Source of the DNA: Prorocentrum cordatum
Taxonomy: Eukaryota > Sar > Dinophyceae > Prorocentrales > Prorocentraceae
Assembly (NCBI GenBank): GCA_963575745.1
Contig: CAUYUJ010019863.1
Coordinates: 42,896 to 106,895, forward strand
DNA length: 64,000 nt
Direction of reading: 5' to 3'
The notes beneath the pieces are model-generated. The model saw nothing but the letters and a program-made list of their open reading frames with translations, did no database searches and had not been told where the DNA came from. The translations under genes and the position numbers were made by a program. How positions within the stretch are numbered: the first letter of the stretch is position 1; each line of letters starts with the position of its first letter. Of this stretch, positions 1 to 8,825 are shown in pieces.

Positions 1-510
1 CAGCAAGCCCTGGCCAGGCCAGGCCAGGCAGCCGAGCGAGGCAGCCAGTCGCCCAGGGCCACTGGGAGAATCCCAGCCTGCTCAGCCAGCTGAGCGGGGC
101 AACCAGCCGCCCAGGGCCACTGAGAGAATCCAAGCCTGCTCAGCCAGCATCAGCCCTTCAGCCTGGCCAGTCTAGCCGTCCCAGCCAGCTCGGCTAGCCG
201 AGCCATTTGAGCCAGGCAGGGCCTATGACCGCTTCCCGGCCAGCCCAGCCCACTCAACCAACCCAGTGAGCGCAGCTGGAACAGCCAGCAGTCAGAACCA
301 ATTACCCCAGACAGCACAGCTGTCAGCAAGTCCAACCAGCCAGCCTAGACAGCCCTGAAAGCCTGGCCAGCCAAGCCCCCAAAGCCCCACACAAATAAAT
401 CATCCGAGCGAACGCAGCCAGCCCAGCCAGCCTTGTCGGCCCTGTCGGCCCAGCGGGCCCGACCAACTCAGACAGCCGAGCCACACAGCCTGGCCAGGCC
501 TTCGCCGTGC
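1..510. repeat. Degenerate CAGCC/CCAGC short-period repeat
   Basis: The stretch is built from variants of CCAGCCAGCC, GGCCAGGC and CAGCCGAGC with a period near 5-10 bases. Reading frames through it give only Ala/Gly/Leu/Trp-rich low-complexity protein. No gene is supported. Confidence 0.7.
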
Positions 511-515
511 CCGAA

Positions 516-567
516 TGCACGCGAAAAAACAGCTCGCGCTTGTGGGTAGGCGTGCGGTGCTGTGATT
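516..567 (+). repeat. Short dispersed repeat, copy 1
   Basis: About 50 bases around CTCGCGCTTGTGGG match 6719-6772 with few mismatches. The second copy lies directly beside a partial family A element. The nature of the parent sequence is unknown. Confidence 0.6.
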
Positions 568-1665
568 GCGCGCTCCCCAGAGCCTTCTTCCGCCGGCCTT
601 GCCCCCAGCATGCCGTGGTGGATGAAGCATGGGCACTCTGGCGGATGCGCTCCAGCCAATGCGCTAGGCCTCCAAGATCGTGATCATCGGGGCGATGTTG
701 AAAGCCACCTGTCGCACGTTTGTACGGTGACACGGCTAAGCTCGCTCGCGCCTGAAGTAATTTAGTGGGCAAGCGACGGTGACTGCCGCGGCTGCGCGAT
801 TCCACGCATCCGCAGGTGAGGACGCAGGCCAGATGCGATAGCGGCGCCAATCTCACTGGATCGGCCTCTCGGAGGCCATCGGAGGCCTACTGGATGCCCT
901 TCCGAGGCCGTCGTCGCACGCGTTTTCGGGACCACCGGACCCCGCAAACCCCGTGACAGTTGTTGCCCGGCGGGTGGGCCACGCGTGCTGCTTGCATTCC
1001 GCGGTAGGCCGAAGCCGTCGCGAGTAAGATAACGCCAACCGTGCGGCAAACACTTGACCCCAAAGGGCTTGCACGGACTTGCTCAAGCTGAGCGGGGCAC
1101 GACGGCCGCCGGCCACAAACATCCACGGGGAGGTCTGAAGCGGTAGACGAACTCTCCGTCTCAGAAACACCTGGGCAGGTGAGCATGTTCAGCAATGCGG
1201 CAAGACATCAGGCGCCATCATTCCGGGCCCTTGCAGGCCCATGTCATTGTTATACGCGCGTTCTTCTGATGCTGATATGTACGCGTGAAATCAAGTGCTC
1301 ACGGGGCACCTGCATTTCGCTGGCCCGGCGAATTTGTCAAGAGCGCTATACTACCTGCGCGATGGCCTCGGTCCGATGCCGTGCCATGCGGCATGCCGCG
1401 GCGCCGTGTCCAGCCTGGCCATATGTCTGGATTCGTTTTCCAGAAATTGCTGTTCTGGTCGTGATTGGAACCGTATTGTGGACTCGAAAGCCTTTTGGTG
1501 CATTTCCCTCCCAGGCCAGCCAATCCAACCCATCAAGCCCAGCCAGCCTTACCAGCATCATGGCACAAAATGACTCTTATCCTGTGGCACGTATCATATC
1601 ACCAGAATCGTAATTTTCTGAGGTCGCTACCATTCGCCGACCGCCTCCCCCTTTTAGCCTAGTCA
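568..1665. other. No gene recognised
   Basis: Mixed-composition sequence. Short open frames exist on both strands but none shows a recognisable domain, and they overlap one another. The 3' end (1510-1560) returns to CCAGCC-type repeat. Confidence 0.5.
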
Positions 1666-1670
1666 TGATC

Positions 1671-1990
1671 AGCCTCCTCCTCCTCCTCCTCCTCCTCCTC
1701 CTCCTCCTCCTCTTTCTGTTTCTCTATTCTATCCTCCTCCTCCTCCTCCTCCTCCTCCTCGTTCTCCTGCTCTTCCTCATCTTTCTACTCAGCCTCATCA
1801 CCAACTTCATCCTCTTCCTCCTCATCAACCTCCTCATCCTTCTCCTCAGCCTCATTTGCCGTCGGCTCCTCCTGCTGTTCATGTCTCCTGCTCCCTCTGA
1901 TGCCCCTTCACTGCCCATCCCCCTCCGTCGTCAGGCTCCAGGTCCTCCTTCTACTCGGCCTCCTCCTCCTCCTCCTCCTCATCGGAATCT
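1671..1990. repeat. TCC/CTC pyrimidine microsatellite
   Basis: An uninterrupted TCC run at about 1674-1711 is followed by further TCC, CTC and CAT blocks. It is strongly strand-asymmetric (pyrimidines on plus). It lies just downstream of the minus-strand PDZ exon, so the acidic or basic frames read from it on the minus strand may be an untranslated tail or intron. Confidence 0.85.
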
Positions 1991-2159
1991 TCTTCCTGTG
2001 CCGCCTGCTGCTGCTGCTGCTCCTCAACAATCTCCATTCCAGTATCTTCCTGGTCGTTTTCGTCACCGTCCTCCACTTCCTCCAACTCCACCGGTGCACC
2101 TGTGGTGAAGGTGGAAGTGGACCGTCACTTCCTCTACTTCCTCCACATCCTCCGTCTGC

Positions 2160-2445
2160 CCCTCCTGCCTGGCCGCGCTTGACCACCAGCTCAAGCACCT
2201 TGTTCTGTTTGCACTCCTCGGAAAGCTTCTGCGAGTCACCGACAATGCCGTTCACTGAGACGATACTGTCTCCGCGGTAGACTGCCAACTCAGGGTGGTC
2301 AGTGTTCCATTGCTCGACGAGATCTCCGGTCACCCCTGTAATCTGCAGAGTAACACCGTCCTTTTTGCTCACTTTCATGCCAAGCTTTCGACCAGTCGTC
2401 TTGTCGAGGACCATCTTGAACTCGCTCACGGCTTCCTCGACCAGA
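2160..2445 (-). CDS. PDZ-like domain exon (partial gene)
   Basis: The minus strand encodes about 90 residues that read as one PDZ-like fold. It starts near VSEFKMVLDKTTGRKLG, continues with a turn VTLQITGVTGDLVEQWN, then the typical YRGDSIVSVNGIVGD strand-turn-strand, and ends ECKQNKVLELVVKRG. RGDxIVxVNG is the hallmark of PDZ-type domains, and this LDKT-G-KLG variant is abundant in dinoflagellate predicted proteins (family knowledge). Upstream codons (2445-2504) and downstream codons (below 2160) turn to Pro/Arg low complexity, so this is probably a single exon with introns on both sides. PDZ domains bind peptide C-termini; the host protein and its role cannot be told. Splice sites are not fixed: candidate acceptors lie near 2441-2450. 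No other exon of the gene is recognised nearby. Confidence 0.75.
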
Positions 2446-2504
2446 GGTCGGGAGGGACAGAAACTTGGAGGGACGCGAAGAAGGCATGGGCAGGAGGGGG
2501 GCAA

Positions 2505-3110
2505 GGCGAAGTGGATCAGGGGAGGAAGGAAACAGTGAAGATCGCAGGGCCCAAGCTTTCCCCAAGAGAAGGATCATACAGATCCCTGAAATTGCAATGG
2601 CCAACTTTCTGGAAGCTCTTCGACACATGTTGAAATTCACTGGCGATGGAACATACCTGGAATATGCTTGAATGAGAATAAGACGATGTATGCTCAATAT
2701 GTGATCATCACAAGTATAAGGTCGGAGAAACTTGAGATAAGCCCAGGCCCCCTGGGGAGACTCGCAAGCTCAGCCTAACGCGCCTCTGACCCTCACAAAT
2801 CAATTCGTAGAGGTAGAGTGCACTGCCGCCGGGAAGACTGGCGGACCCTCTCGAGCCCCACCTGGCCGTCGGAGTCCTCTCGGAGCCCTCTTGGACTCCT
2901 GGGGCCCGCTTGGGGCCCTGGGCCCCACACCGAAGAAACCTAGAGCCTAGAGCCCAGGATCGAAGTCCGTGAGCTTTGGCAACCATATGTCCATGATTTG
3001 CCACATGCTGCATCTCATAACTTTATCAATCGTGTGCAGTGACGACCAACTGCAGCCCCAAAGCGCCCCAAGAACGCCCAGAGAAAGGACCATCGGGGTC
3101 GCTGGTCCTA
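2505..3110. other. No gene recognised
   Basis: Sequence upstream of the PDZ exon on the minus strand. A purine-rich tract (2465-2570) and GGGCCC-rich sequence (2740-2960) are present. No domain was seen; any further PDZ-gene exon here is not recognisable. Confidence 0.4.
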
Positions 3111-3154
3111 CTTGTCCTCCTCCTGGTCTTCATTTTCCTCGCCCCATCGCTACT

Positions 3155-3436
3155 TCCTGCTTAGCACAATCATCATCATAACCATCACCACCATCATACT
3201 CAGCATCGTTATGTTAAGCGTCATCACCATCGCGATCATCACAATCAACCTCAATCATCACCACCATCACTGTCGTCCTTGTCGCCGTCATCATTGCCAA
3301 CATCATATTCATCCTCACCATCATCAACAGCATAATCCGCATACTCATCATAGTCATCATCCTCATCACCATCAGTAGCATCAGCGTTAACCATCATCAT
3401 CATCATCGTCATCGTCAGCATCATCATCATCATCAG

Positions 3437-3470
<34 letters not shown>

Positions 3471-3478
3471 GTCATCGC

Positions 3479-3514
<36 letters not shown>

Positions 3515-3735
3515 AATCGTCACCACCACAATCAACACCATCATCATCACCAGCAGCAGCATCATCTGTATCATCATCATCACCATCATCATCACCATCG
3601 CGGTCGTCACCATCGTCGCCATCAACATCAACATCAGCACCAACATCATAACCCGCTTCATCAGCATCATGATCAGCAGCATCGTCAGCATCAACATCGT
3701 GATCGCCCTCGTCATCGCCAGCATCAACCCCCAGC
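3155..3735. repeat. CAT/ATC trinucleotide microsatellite
   Basis: About 580 bases of ATC repeats broken by single-base changes (CACCATCATC, ATCGTCATC). The minus strand reads as Met/Leu/Val or Asp-rich protein in different frames, typical of a trinucleotide repeat and not of a gene. Confidence 0.9.
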
Positions 3736-4570
3736 TAGCACATTCGTGACGGACGCACCTTCTCGGTTTCCAGATGCTTCTCCTCAACCCTCCCCTCCTC
3801 ACGCCTCTTCACTCCGCGTCGTGTTCGTCCATGTCCTCTTCCCCTATTCGCCCCCCCCCCAGGTTTCTCATCCTTCCCCGCACTGCTCAACAAACGTCAT
3901 TCCAATCCTGTTTTCCCTCCCCTCCTCCATCCACCCCCCCGCGCGCTCGCAACACAGTCTAAAACTCTAACGGGCCGACACGTAAATGCCCCAACTTGGT
4001 CCGACAACTCGTACGTGCTCACGGATCAAAGCAGAGAGAAAGGAAGAGTAACTCATCCTCCATCTCAGCCTTGCTCCGAATCCCGCTCCGCGCTCCTCCC
4101 CCTCCTCACTTGTTTTCCTCGTCATCCTCGTCCCCATAACCCCCTCCCCCTCGGCATCCCGATCTGCTTCTTATCCATATCGTTCCTGCAAAACTGGTTC
4201 TCTGTGCTCATCCTCGCTCGTCCTCGCACGCCGTTGTCTCCCCGTCTTCCCCACTTCCGTTTCATTCCTTCCCCTTCAAATCATCAGCCCAAACACTCAC
4301 CTTGCTGTTGCTGATACTACTCCCCCCTCCCCCATCCAAATCCTCACTCCGATTCACTCCTCGCCTCCCCCCATCAAACCCCCCTCCCCCAGCCAATCAT
4401 CCTCATCCCCCTCTTCTCCATCTGCCCAAGAAGAAGTCAAGCCAAGACGTTGCCAATGGATGTGTTTAGGAACTACTGGCCCTCCGTTTGCCAGGCGCAA
4501 CCAGCCGCACACGATGCGTCTGCCAATGCGCTCGGACACTGCGCGCGCGGGCAAAGAGCGGCATCACCCC
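3736..4570. other. Pyrimidine-rich stretch without gene
   Basis: C/T-rich on the plus strand (CCTCCCC, CTCGTCCTC). At 4450-4490 a segment GGCCCTCCGTTTGCC resembles the interior of family H elements (about 6400-6420 and 41365-41385) and may be a fragment. Nothing else was recognised. Confidence 0.4.
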
Positions 4571-4574
4571 CCCC

Positions 4575-4907
4575 CCTACACACAGTCACGCACACACGCA
4601 CACACGCACACACGCACACACAAACACACAAAAACACAACAAACACAAACACACTAACACACAAACAAACGAACACACAAACACACACAAACACACAAAC
4701 ACACAAACACACAAACACACAAACACACAAGCACACAAGCACACAAACACACACACACACAGACAAACACACACACAAACACAAACACACAAACAGACAC
4801 ACAGACACACAGACAAAGAGACACACAGACACACAGACACAGAGACAGACACACAGGCACACAGACAGACACACAGACAGACACACAGACAACAGACACA
4901 CACACAC

Positions 4908-4938
<31 letters not shown>

Positions 4939-5080
4939 CACAGACAGACAAACAGACACACAGACACACAGACACACAGACACATAGACACACAGGCACA
5001 CCGACACACAGACACACAGGCACACAGGCACACAGACACACAGACACACAGACACACAGACACACAGGCACACAGACACG
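4575..5080. repeat. CACA / CACACAGA compound satellite
   Basis: ACAC repeats with CAAA interruptions (4575-4770) grade into ACACAGAC and ACAGACAG units (4770-5080). All three frames on each strand stay open for hundreds of bases (Thr/His/Gln or Cys/Val repeats), so long open frames here are artefacts. Confidence 0.95.
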
Positions 5081-5097
5081 AGTAACCCACGTCATCT

Positions 5098-5453
5098 TCC
5101 AGCGCAATAAGAAAATAGAAGTCTCCTGGGCAGCATCGGCATCAGCATTCGTCTCGGTGGGCGCCTTCGCCTCCTCGAGCTCCTTCGGCTGCTCGACAGC
5201 AGTGGTGCTGGCCGCGGTGGCCGACTCGTCTGCGGTGGCAGCCTGGGGCGTCTCGGCATCAGACTTCGTCTCGGTGGGCGCCTTCGCCTCCTCGAGCTCC
5301 TTCGGCTGCTCGACAGCAGTGGTGTCCGCGGTGGCCGTCTCGTCCTCGGTGGCAGCCTGGAGCTTGGTCTTGCATTGCTCGCAATCTCGCCCGCTGCTGG
5401 GACCAGCCGCCAACTCCCCCCCTCCCTCCTGGCCACAATGGTGGGCAAACCTA
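5098..5453 (-). CDS. Acidic Ala/Glu/Thr-rich exon with a 39-residue internal duplication (partial gene)
   Basis: Minus-strand frame with protein-like composition. It holds Cys/His-containing starts (HHCGQ, then CEQC) followed by two near-identical units of 39 residues, each containing [19 protein letters not shown]. The DNA period is 117 bases (5151 versus 5268), a multiple of three, so the duplication kept the frame. Upstream on the minus strand the frame runs into a family B hairpin element (5457-5642). A possible 3' splice site CTCGTCTAG lies at the element edge, which would make the element the end of an intron. Downstream it runs into the CA satellite. No family was recognised; the paired Cys could be part of a small zinc finger. 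Exon limits are estimates. Confidence 0.45.
5134..5367 (-). repeat. 117-bp tandem duplication inside the acidic exon
   Basis: Two units with the shared core CGGTGGGCGCCTTCGCCTCC beginning at 5155 and 5272. The few differences fall mostly in the linker ADAETPQ/ADADAAQ. Confidence 0.85.
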
Positions 5454-5456
5454 GAC

Positions 5457-5642
5457 GAGCAGCAGGCGGCACAGACACGAACTGTCGGAGGGCCGCGCCG
5501 ATTTCTTGGATCTGCGCTGAACCCCTTTCCGGGCGCGCAGGCCGCACCGTGGGCGGCGCCGGAGGCGCCGCCAGGGGGCCCAAAGCAGATCCAAGCCATC
5601 CGCAGGCCCAAAGTTCATGCTGATACCGCTTTTTGCTCTTCG
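5457..5642. mobile_element. Family B hairpin TIR element, copy 1
   Basis: The left arm (CTTGGATCTGCGCTG near 5500-5520) and the right arm (CAGATCCAAGCC near 5586) are inverted copies around a GGCGCCGGAGGCGCC core, so the whole element can fold on itself. Related copies lie at 6038-6240, 7517-7727 and 13651-13850. There is no coding capacity, so this is a MITE- or fold-back-type non-autonomous element. Confidence 0.75.
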
Positions 5643-5666
5643 AAGAAAGGCCCAATAAATAGACAA

Positions 5667-5790
5667 GCGCGTTCCACTACTCTCGCAAATGGCCTGGATC
5701 CACCGCCGTGGACTCACGACCCATTCCACGCAGGCAAGCATGTGGTTTCTGGACGTCGGCGAGTAGGACCTTTCCGAGTCGTGGAAAGTG
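5667..5790. mobile_element. Family C TIR element, copy 1
   Basis: It begins GCGCGTTCCACTACTC and ends with the degenerate inverse GAGTCGTGGAAAGTGG. The best copy is 39778-39924. Both carry the internal segment CAAATGGCCTGGATC and the subterminal GGACGTCGGCGAGTAGG. Confidence 0.65.
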
Positions 5791-5957
5791 GAGCACCGCA
5801 ATGCTCACCAGACGGCCCGGAAACGCCACAGCGACTGCGGGCGCTGAACAACATAGTGCCAGCGGACATTGCACTCTTGCTGACGGCAGGACATCCGCCT
5901 CGGCCACCGAGCACCACGGAGCATTGGAAGCAGCAGTGCTATGAGCTCCGCTGTGGC

Positions 5958-6035
5958 CTTGAAGTCGCCGCAGACTGCTTGAGCGCCGCAGAGCCTGTGG
6001 ACACTAACGCGTGTGAACAGCGGCAGGGCCCTGGG
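5958..6035. repeat. Exon-like 78-bp unit e1 flanking a family B hairpin
   Basis: The unit GCAGACTGCTTGAGCGCCGC recurs four times (also 6239-6315, 7436-7513, 7725-7802), each time directly beside a B hairpin. The plus frame gives a conserved DCLSAAEPVNT-x-ACEQRRG. The minus frame gives GVHRLCGAQAVCGDF. Both are protein-like and the sense strand is not settled. It may be an exon repeated with its intron, or simply part of the repeat. Confidence 0.4.
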
Positions 6036-6037
6036 TA

Positions 6038-6240
6038 GTGGAAGAAGAAAAAACGGCATAAGCATAAACTGGTGATGGTCCGCGCGGATTGCTTGGATCT
6101 GCGCTGGACCCCCCTGGCGGCGCCTCCGGCGCCGCTCCTGATGTGCTCTGCGCGCCAAGGAGGGGGGTCCAACGCAGATCCATGATATCCGCGCGGACCG
6201 TCAAACAGTTTATGTGAATGCCTGTTTGTCTTTTTCGACT
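6038..6240. mobile_element. Family B hairpin TIR element, copy 2
   Basis: The arms are about 70 bases each. The left arm reads CATAAGCATAAACTG ... GGTCCGCGCGGAT ... GGATCTGCGCTGGACCCC. The right arm is its inverse ending at CAAACAGTTTATGTGAATGCC. The core GGCGGCGCCTCCGGCGCC is itself palindromic. The 78-bp units e1 and e2 flank it directly. Confidence 0.85.
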
Positions 6241-6315
6241 GAAGTCGCTGCAGACTGCTTGAGCGCCGCAGAGCCAGTGAACACCCAAGAGTGTGAGAAG
6301 CGCCGTGGCTGTGGG
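6239..6315. repeat. Exon-like 78-bp unit e2
   Basis: Second member of the unit flanking the B hairpin. It is followed by GGGTAGGG, which could serve as a splice donor on the plus strand. Compared with e1 the changes are mostly single bases; both Cys codons of the plus frame are kept. Confidence 0.4.
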
Positions 6316-6370
6316 TAGGGCCGCCCTTCCGCCATCGCATCCTGACTCCCTCCCTGCATCTCCCTGTAAA

Positions 6371-6540
6371 GTCGGACCTGGGCCAGAAAAAACATCCTTA
6401 AGAACATTAGACCCTCCGTCGGCCAAAGCAAACAGAACATCCAATGGTACCCTCCCCGGGATGCACAATAACACACAACAAGCAAAAACAACCTGAGGGC
6501 ACCATCCCCGACCGACCTCGATCTTGCACCTCGGTCCGAC
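6371..6540. mobile_element. Family H TIR element, copy 1
   Basis: Ends are GTCGGACC at 6371 and its exact inverse GGTCCGAC at 6540. The flanks TGTAAA (6365-6370) and TGCAAG (6541-6546) look like a diverged target-site duplication. The corresponding place in duplication copy 2 (about 7846-7852) reads straight through as CTGCAAGGTCC, so it is an empty site. A second copy lies at 41335-41464. Confidence 0.8.
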
Positions 6541-6718
6541 TGCAAGTTCCTCCTCATCGTCATCCTCTTCATCCTACTGCTCAGGGGCTCTGGTTGCTCC
6601 GAAGGCGAGCTGGTGATCGCAAAAAGCTTCTCTAACCCAAATCAACACGCATGTCACACCCAAAACGACATGCTAGGAAGCTGTGACCCATTCACCGGCC
6701 ACGTATCCGCCGTGCAGG

Positions 6719-6772
6719 ATGCGTGCGACAAAATCAACTCGCGCTTGTGGGCAGGCGCGCGGTGCTCTGATT
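6719..6772 (+). repeat. Short dispersed repeat, copy 2
   Basis: Matches 516-567 around CTCGCGCTTGTGGG. It ends where the partial family A element begins. Confidence 0.6.
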
Positions 6773-6774
6773 AT

Positions 6775-6883
6775 CAGAAAATAGTCAGGTGATTATTTGT
6801 GGATTGTTTTTGTTGGCCTTTCTGGGGCATTTTTGTTTTTTTGTTCGTCGAAAATCCCCCTGTAGGGGGACACGCCCGACATA
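6775..6883. mobile_element. Family A TIR element, partial (right end only)
   Basis: The right end TTCGTCGAAAATCCCCCTG ... GGACACGCCCGACATA is intact. The left TIR is missing and the internal AT-rich part starts abruptly after the short repeat at 6719-6772. It is directly followed by a family C right end. Confidence 0.75.
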
Positions 6884-6885
6884 AA

Positions 6886-6949
6886 TCTAGGCAAACATGT
6901 CTTTTTCGGACGTCGGCGAGTAGGATCTTTGCGAGTAGTGGAACGCGCT
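6886..6949. mobile_element. Family C element fragment (right half)
   Basis: CGGACGTCGGCGAGTAGG ... GCGAGTAGTGGAACGCGC matches the right half of 39778-39924. The left half is absent, replaced by family A sequence. Confidence 0.7.
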
Positions 6950-6966
6950 CGGTGAATGAACACCTC

Positions 6967-7093
6967 GCCATCGCTCGGACGTCCATTCCTCGTGTATTTT
7001 TCGATTTCGTGTGTGTTTTTTTTGCGCCAAATGATCAAGGATGGTCCTCGATGGCCGTCGCCGGGAAAAAACTGCACACGTCCGAACGATGCC
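6967..7093. mobile_element. Family F TIR element, copy 1
   Basis: The left end GCCATCGCTCGGACGTCC pairs with the right end CACGTCCGAACGATGCC. The interior is TTTTTCGATTTCGTGTGTG ... GATGGTCCTCGATGGCC. Related copies lie at 54253-54375, 57359-57482, 62438-62808 (expanded) and 63125-63172 (fragment). Confidence 0.85.
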
Positions 7094-7232
7094 AAGACAC
7101 TGGAACGCCCACCGGACGGCTCGGAGACGCCACAGCGACTGCGGGCGCCGAACCTCACCGTGCCCGCGGCCATGGCGCTCTTGCGGGCGGCAGGACAGCT
7201 GCCGCGGCCTCCGAGCGCCACGGGGCACACTG

Positions 7233-7398
7233 AAGGGGCCTCAGGACACACAAATAAATGCACACAAATCAAAATATTCCCTATAGTTTCCCATATTTTC
7301 TAGGTTTTTGTCTCCCCCCCCCACTTCCCATATTTTCCCATGTTTTCTGGGGAATCGACGATTAATTGTGTCTGTGTGTGTTTTTGTTTCCCTCCTGA
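7233..7398. mobile_element. Family D element, copy 1
   Basis: Starts AAGGGGCC, with CACACAAATAAATGCACAC near the left end. It contains ATTTTCCCATGTTTTCTGG and ATCGACGATTAATTGTG, and ends CCCTCCTGA. Duplication copy 1 has no such insert at the homologous position (about 5925-5930). Other copies lie at 14599-14748, 22050-22211 and 58439-58589. Confidence 0.85.
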
Positions 7399-7435
7399 CA
7401 TGCGAAAGCAGCCGTGCTATGAGCTCCGGCGTGGC

Positions 7436-7513
7436 CTTGAAGTCACCGCAGACTGCTGGAGCGCCGCAGAGCCTGTGAACACCCATGCGTGCGACCAGCG
7501 CCGAAGCCCTGGG
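7436..7513. repeat. Exon-like 78-bp unit e3
   Basis: Counterpart of e1 in duplication copy 2, directly left of B hairpin copy 3. Confidence 0.4.
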
Positions 7514-7516
7514 TTT

Positions 7517-7727
7517 TCGGAAGGAGATACAACGGCATGGCCATAAGCTTCTGACGGTCCGCGTGGATTGCTTGGATCTGCGCTGGACCCCCTGGCGGCG
7601 CCTCCGGCGCCGCTCCTGACGTGCTCCGCGCGTCAAGGAGGGGGGCCCAACGCAGATCCAAGAATTCCGCGCGGACCGCCAAACAGTTGTATCTGCATGC
7701 TGAATGCTGTTGTGTCTTCTTCGATTG
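7517..7727. mobile_element. Family B hairpin TIR element, copy 3
   Basis: The same structure as 6038-6240: GGATCTGCGCTGGACCCC left arm, GGCGCCTCCGGCGCC core, and a right arm ending CAACAG with the inverse of the left terminus. Confidence 0.85.
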
Positions 7728-7802
7728 AGCTCACCGCAGGACTGCCTGGGCGCCGCAGGGCCAGTGAACACCCCTGCGTGCGAGCAGCGCCGCGGCCGTG
7801 GG
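7725..7802. repeat. Exon-like 78-bp unit e4
   Basis: Counterpart of e2 with a one-base insertion (GCAGGACTGCC) relative to the other three, which breaks the plus frame near its start. Confidence 0.4.
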
Positions 7803-7915
7803 CAAGGCAGCCCGTCCAGTCCCCTCCCGACTCCTTCCCCGCATCTTCCTGCAAGGTCCTCCTCATCGTCATCCTGTTCACCCTGCTGCTCTGGGGTTCT
7901 GGCTGCTCCTAAAGG

Positions 7916-8059
7916 TAAGTCGGGCGTGTCCCCCGACAGGGGGATTTTCGACGAAGAATACAAAATATTCAAAACATACTCCAACATGTAAAAAAATACT
8001 CCATAAATAGTCCCCCGACTATTTTTTGACTACCCCTGTAGAGGGACAGGCCCGACTTA
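7916..8059. mobile_element. Family A TIR element, copy 2
   Basis: TIRs are TAAGTCGGGCGTGTCCC and its inverse GGGACAGGCCCGACTTA. The base before the element is G, so the left junction reads AAAG|GTAAGT, a perfect 5' splice-site consensus. The flanks repeat a segment of about 30 bases, CTCTGGGGTTCTGGCTGCTC (7890 and 8069), much longer than the family's usual duplication. Confidence 0.9.
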
Positions 8060-8183
8060 ACCCTACTTCTCTGGGGTTCTGGCTGCTCCCCAAGCGCTTG
8101 AGCAACACCTGCTCTGCAGCCTACTCTGCGTCTCGCTTTCAAGGCTTGCCGGGCCGGTGCGCTCTGGAGGCTCATGTTAGCTT

Positions 8184-8340
8184 TAAGTCGGGCCTGTCCC
8201 CCTACAGGGGGATTTTCGACGAAACATAAACAATAGTCAACCAATACCCCAAAATGGCAAGCAAATGCTCAAAAATCGTCCCCAGACTATTCTTAGACTA
8301 TTTTTGAATATCCCTCCTGTAGAGGGACAGGCCCGACTTA
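8184..8340. mobile_element. Family A TIR element, copy 3 (type copy)
   Basis: 157 bases with TIRs TAAGTCGGGCCTGTCCC and GGGACAGGCCCGACTTA, then GATTTTCGACGAAA inside the left arm. It is flanked by a perfect 10-base direct repeat ATGTTAGCTT (8174-8183 and 8341-8350), a clear target-site duplication. Confidence 0.95.
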
Positions 8341-8415
8341 ATGTTAGCTTAAACCAGCACGCATGCCACGCCCAAAGAGACATGCTGTAAAGCTGTGACC
8401 CATACACCGGGCACG

Positions 8416-8820
8416 CACAGCACGATGAAGAAGCCTAAGGGAATAGCACTGCACTTGTATCCCTGAGATCCAGCGCTAAGCGTAGCACCACCCAGGAATA
8501 CCACAATGCACCAATGAGCAATCACAACCAACGTGTTCATCACAACCAATGGGCATCACAACCGGAAGGAGAACGCCGCTGCATACGAGGAGGGAGAAAG
8601 GGACACGAAGCGAGTGATTGACGAGGGGACGACAGAGGGGAGGGAAGGGGGGGAACCAAGGGAGGGGACACTTAAGACGACGCCAGGATGAGGATCAACT
8701 CGGTCGAAGATAAATCGAGAGTCTCTGAGATCCCGCGGCTCTGGAGGATGCCTGGGGCTCCGCGGCCCTCTAAGAGCATTCCAGAACGCTCTGAGAGCGT
8801 TCCAGACTGCTCTGGAACGG
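8416..8820. other. No gene recognised
   Basis: Purine-rich at 8575-8670 (GGAGGGAG). A near-perfect palindrome of GAACGCTC around TGA lies at 8784-8802. No coding signal was seen. Confidence 0.4.
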
Positions 8821-8825
8821 CCTTA

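Larger units (their letters stand above)
5806..6703. repeat. Segmental duplication, copy 1
   Basis: Homologous to 7109-8415. Shared landmarks are GCCACAGCGACTGCGGGCGC, TGCTATGAGCTCCG, the B hairpin, CTCCTCATCGTCATCCT and AAGCTGTGACCCAT. This copy carries a family H element (6371-6540) that is absent from copy 2. It lacks the D and two A elements present in copy 2. Confidence 0.85.
7109..8415. repeat. Segmental duplication, copy 2
   Basis: Homologous to 5806-6703 but interrupted by a family D element (7233-7398) and two family A elements (7916-8059, 8184-8340). It lacks the family H element of copy 1. After removing these the two copies are similar in length (roughly 730 and 780 bases). Confidence 0.85.

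Noticed and set aside
4473-6038. Long open frames across the CA/CAGA satellite
   Set aside because: Dinucleotide and tetranucleotide repeats with no stop-forming words keep all frames open; the translations are Thr/His/Gln or Cys/Val monotony.
8184-8340. Rho-independent terminator pair or bidirectional terminator
   Set aside because: The inverted ends are far apart, recur with target-site duplications and occur in eukaryotic-type DNA; they are TIRs.
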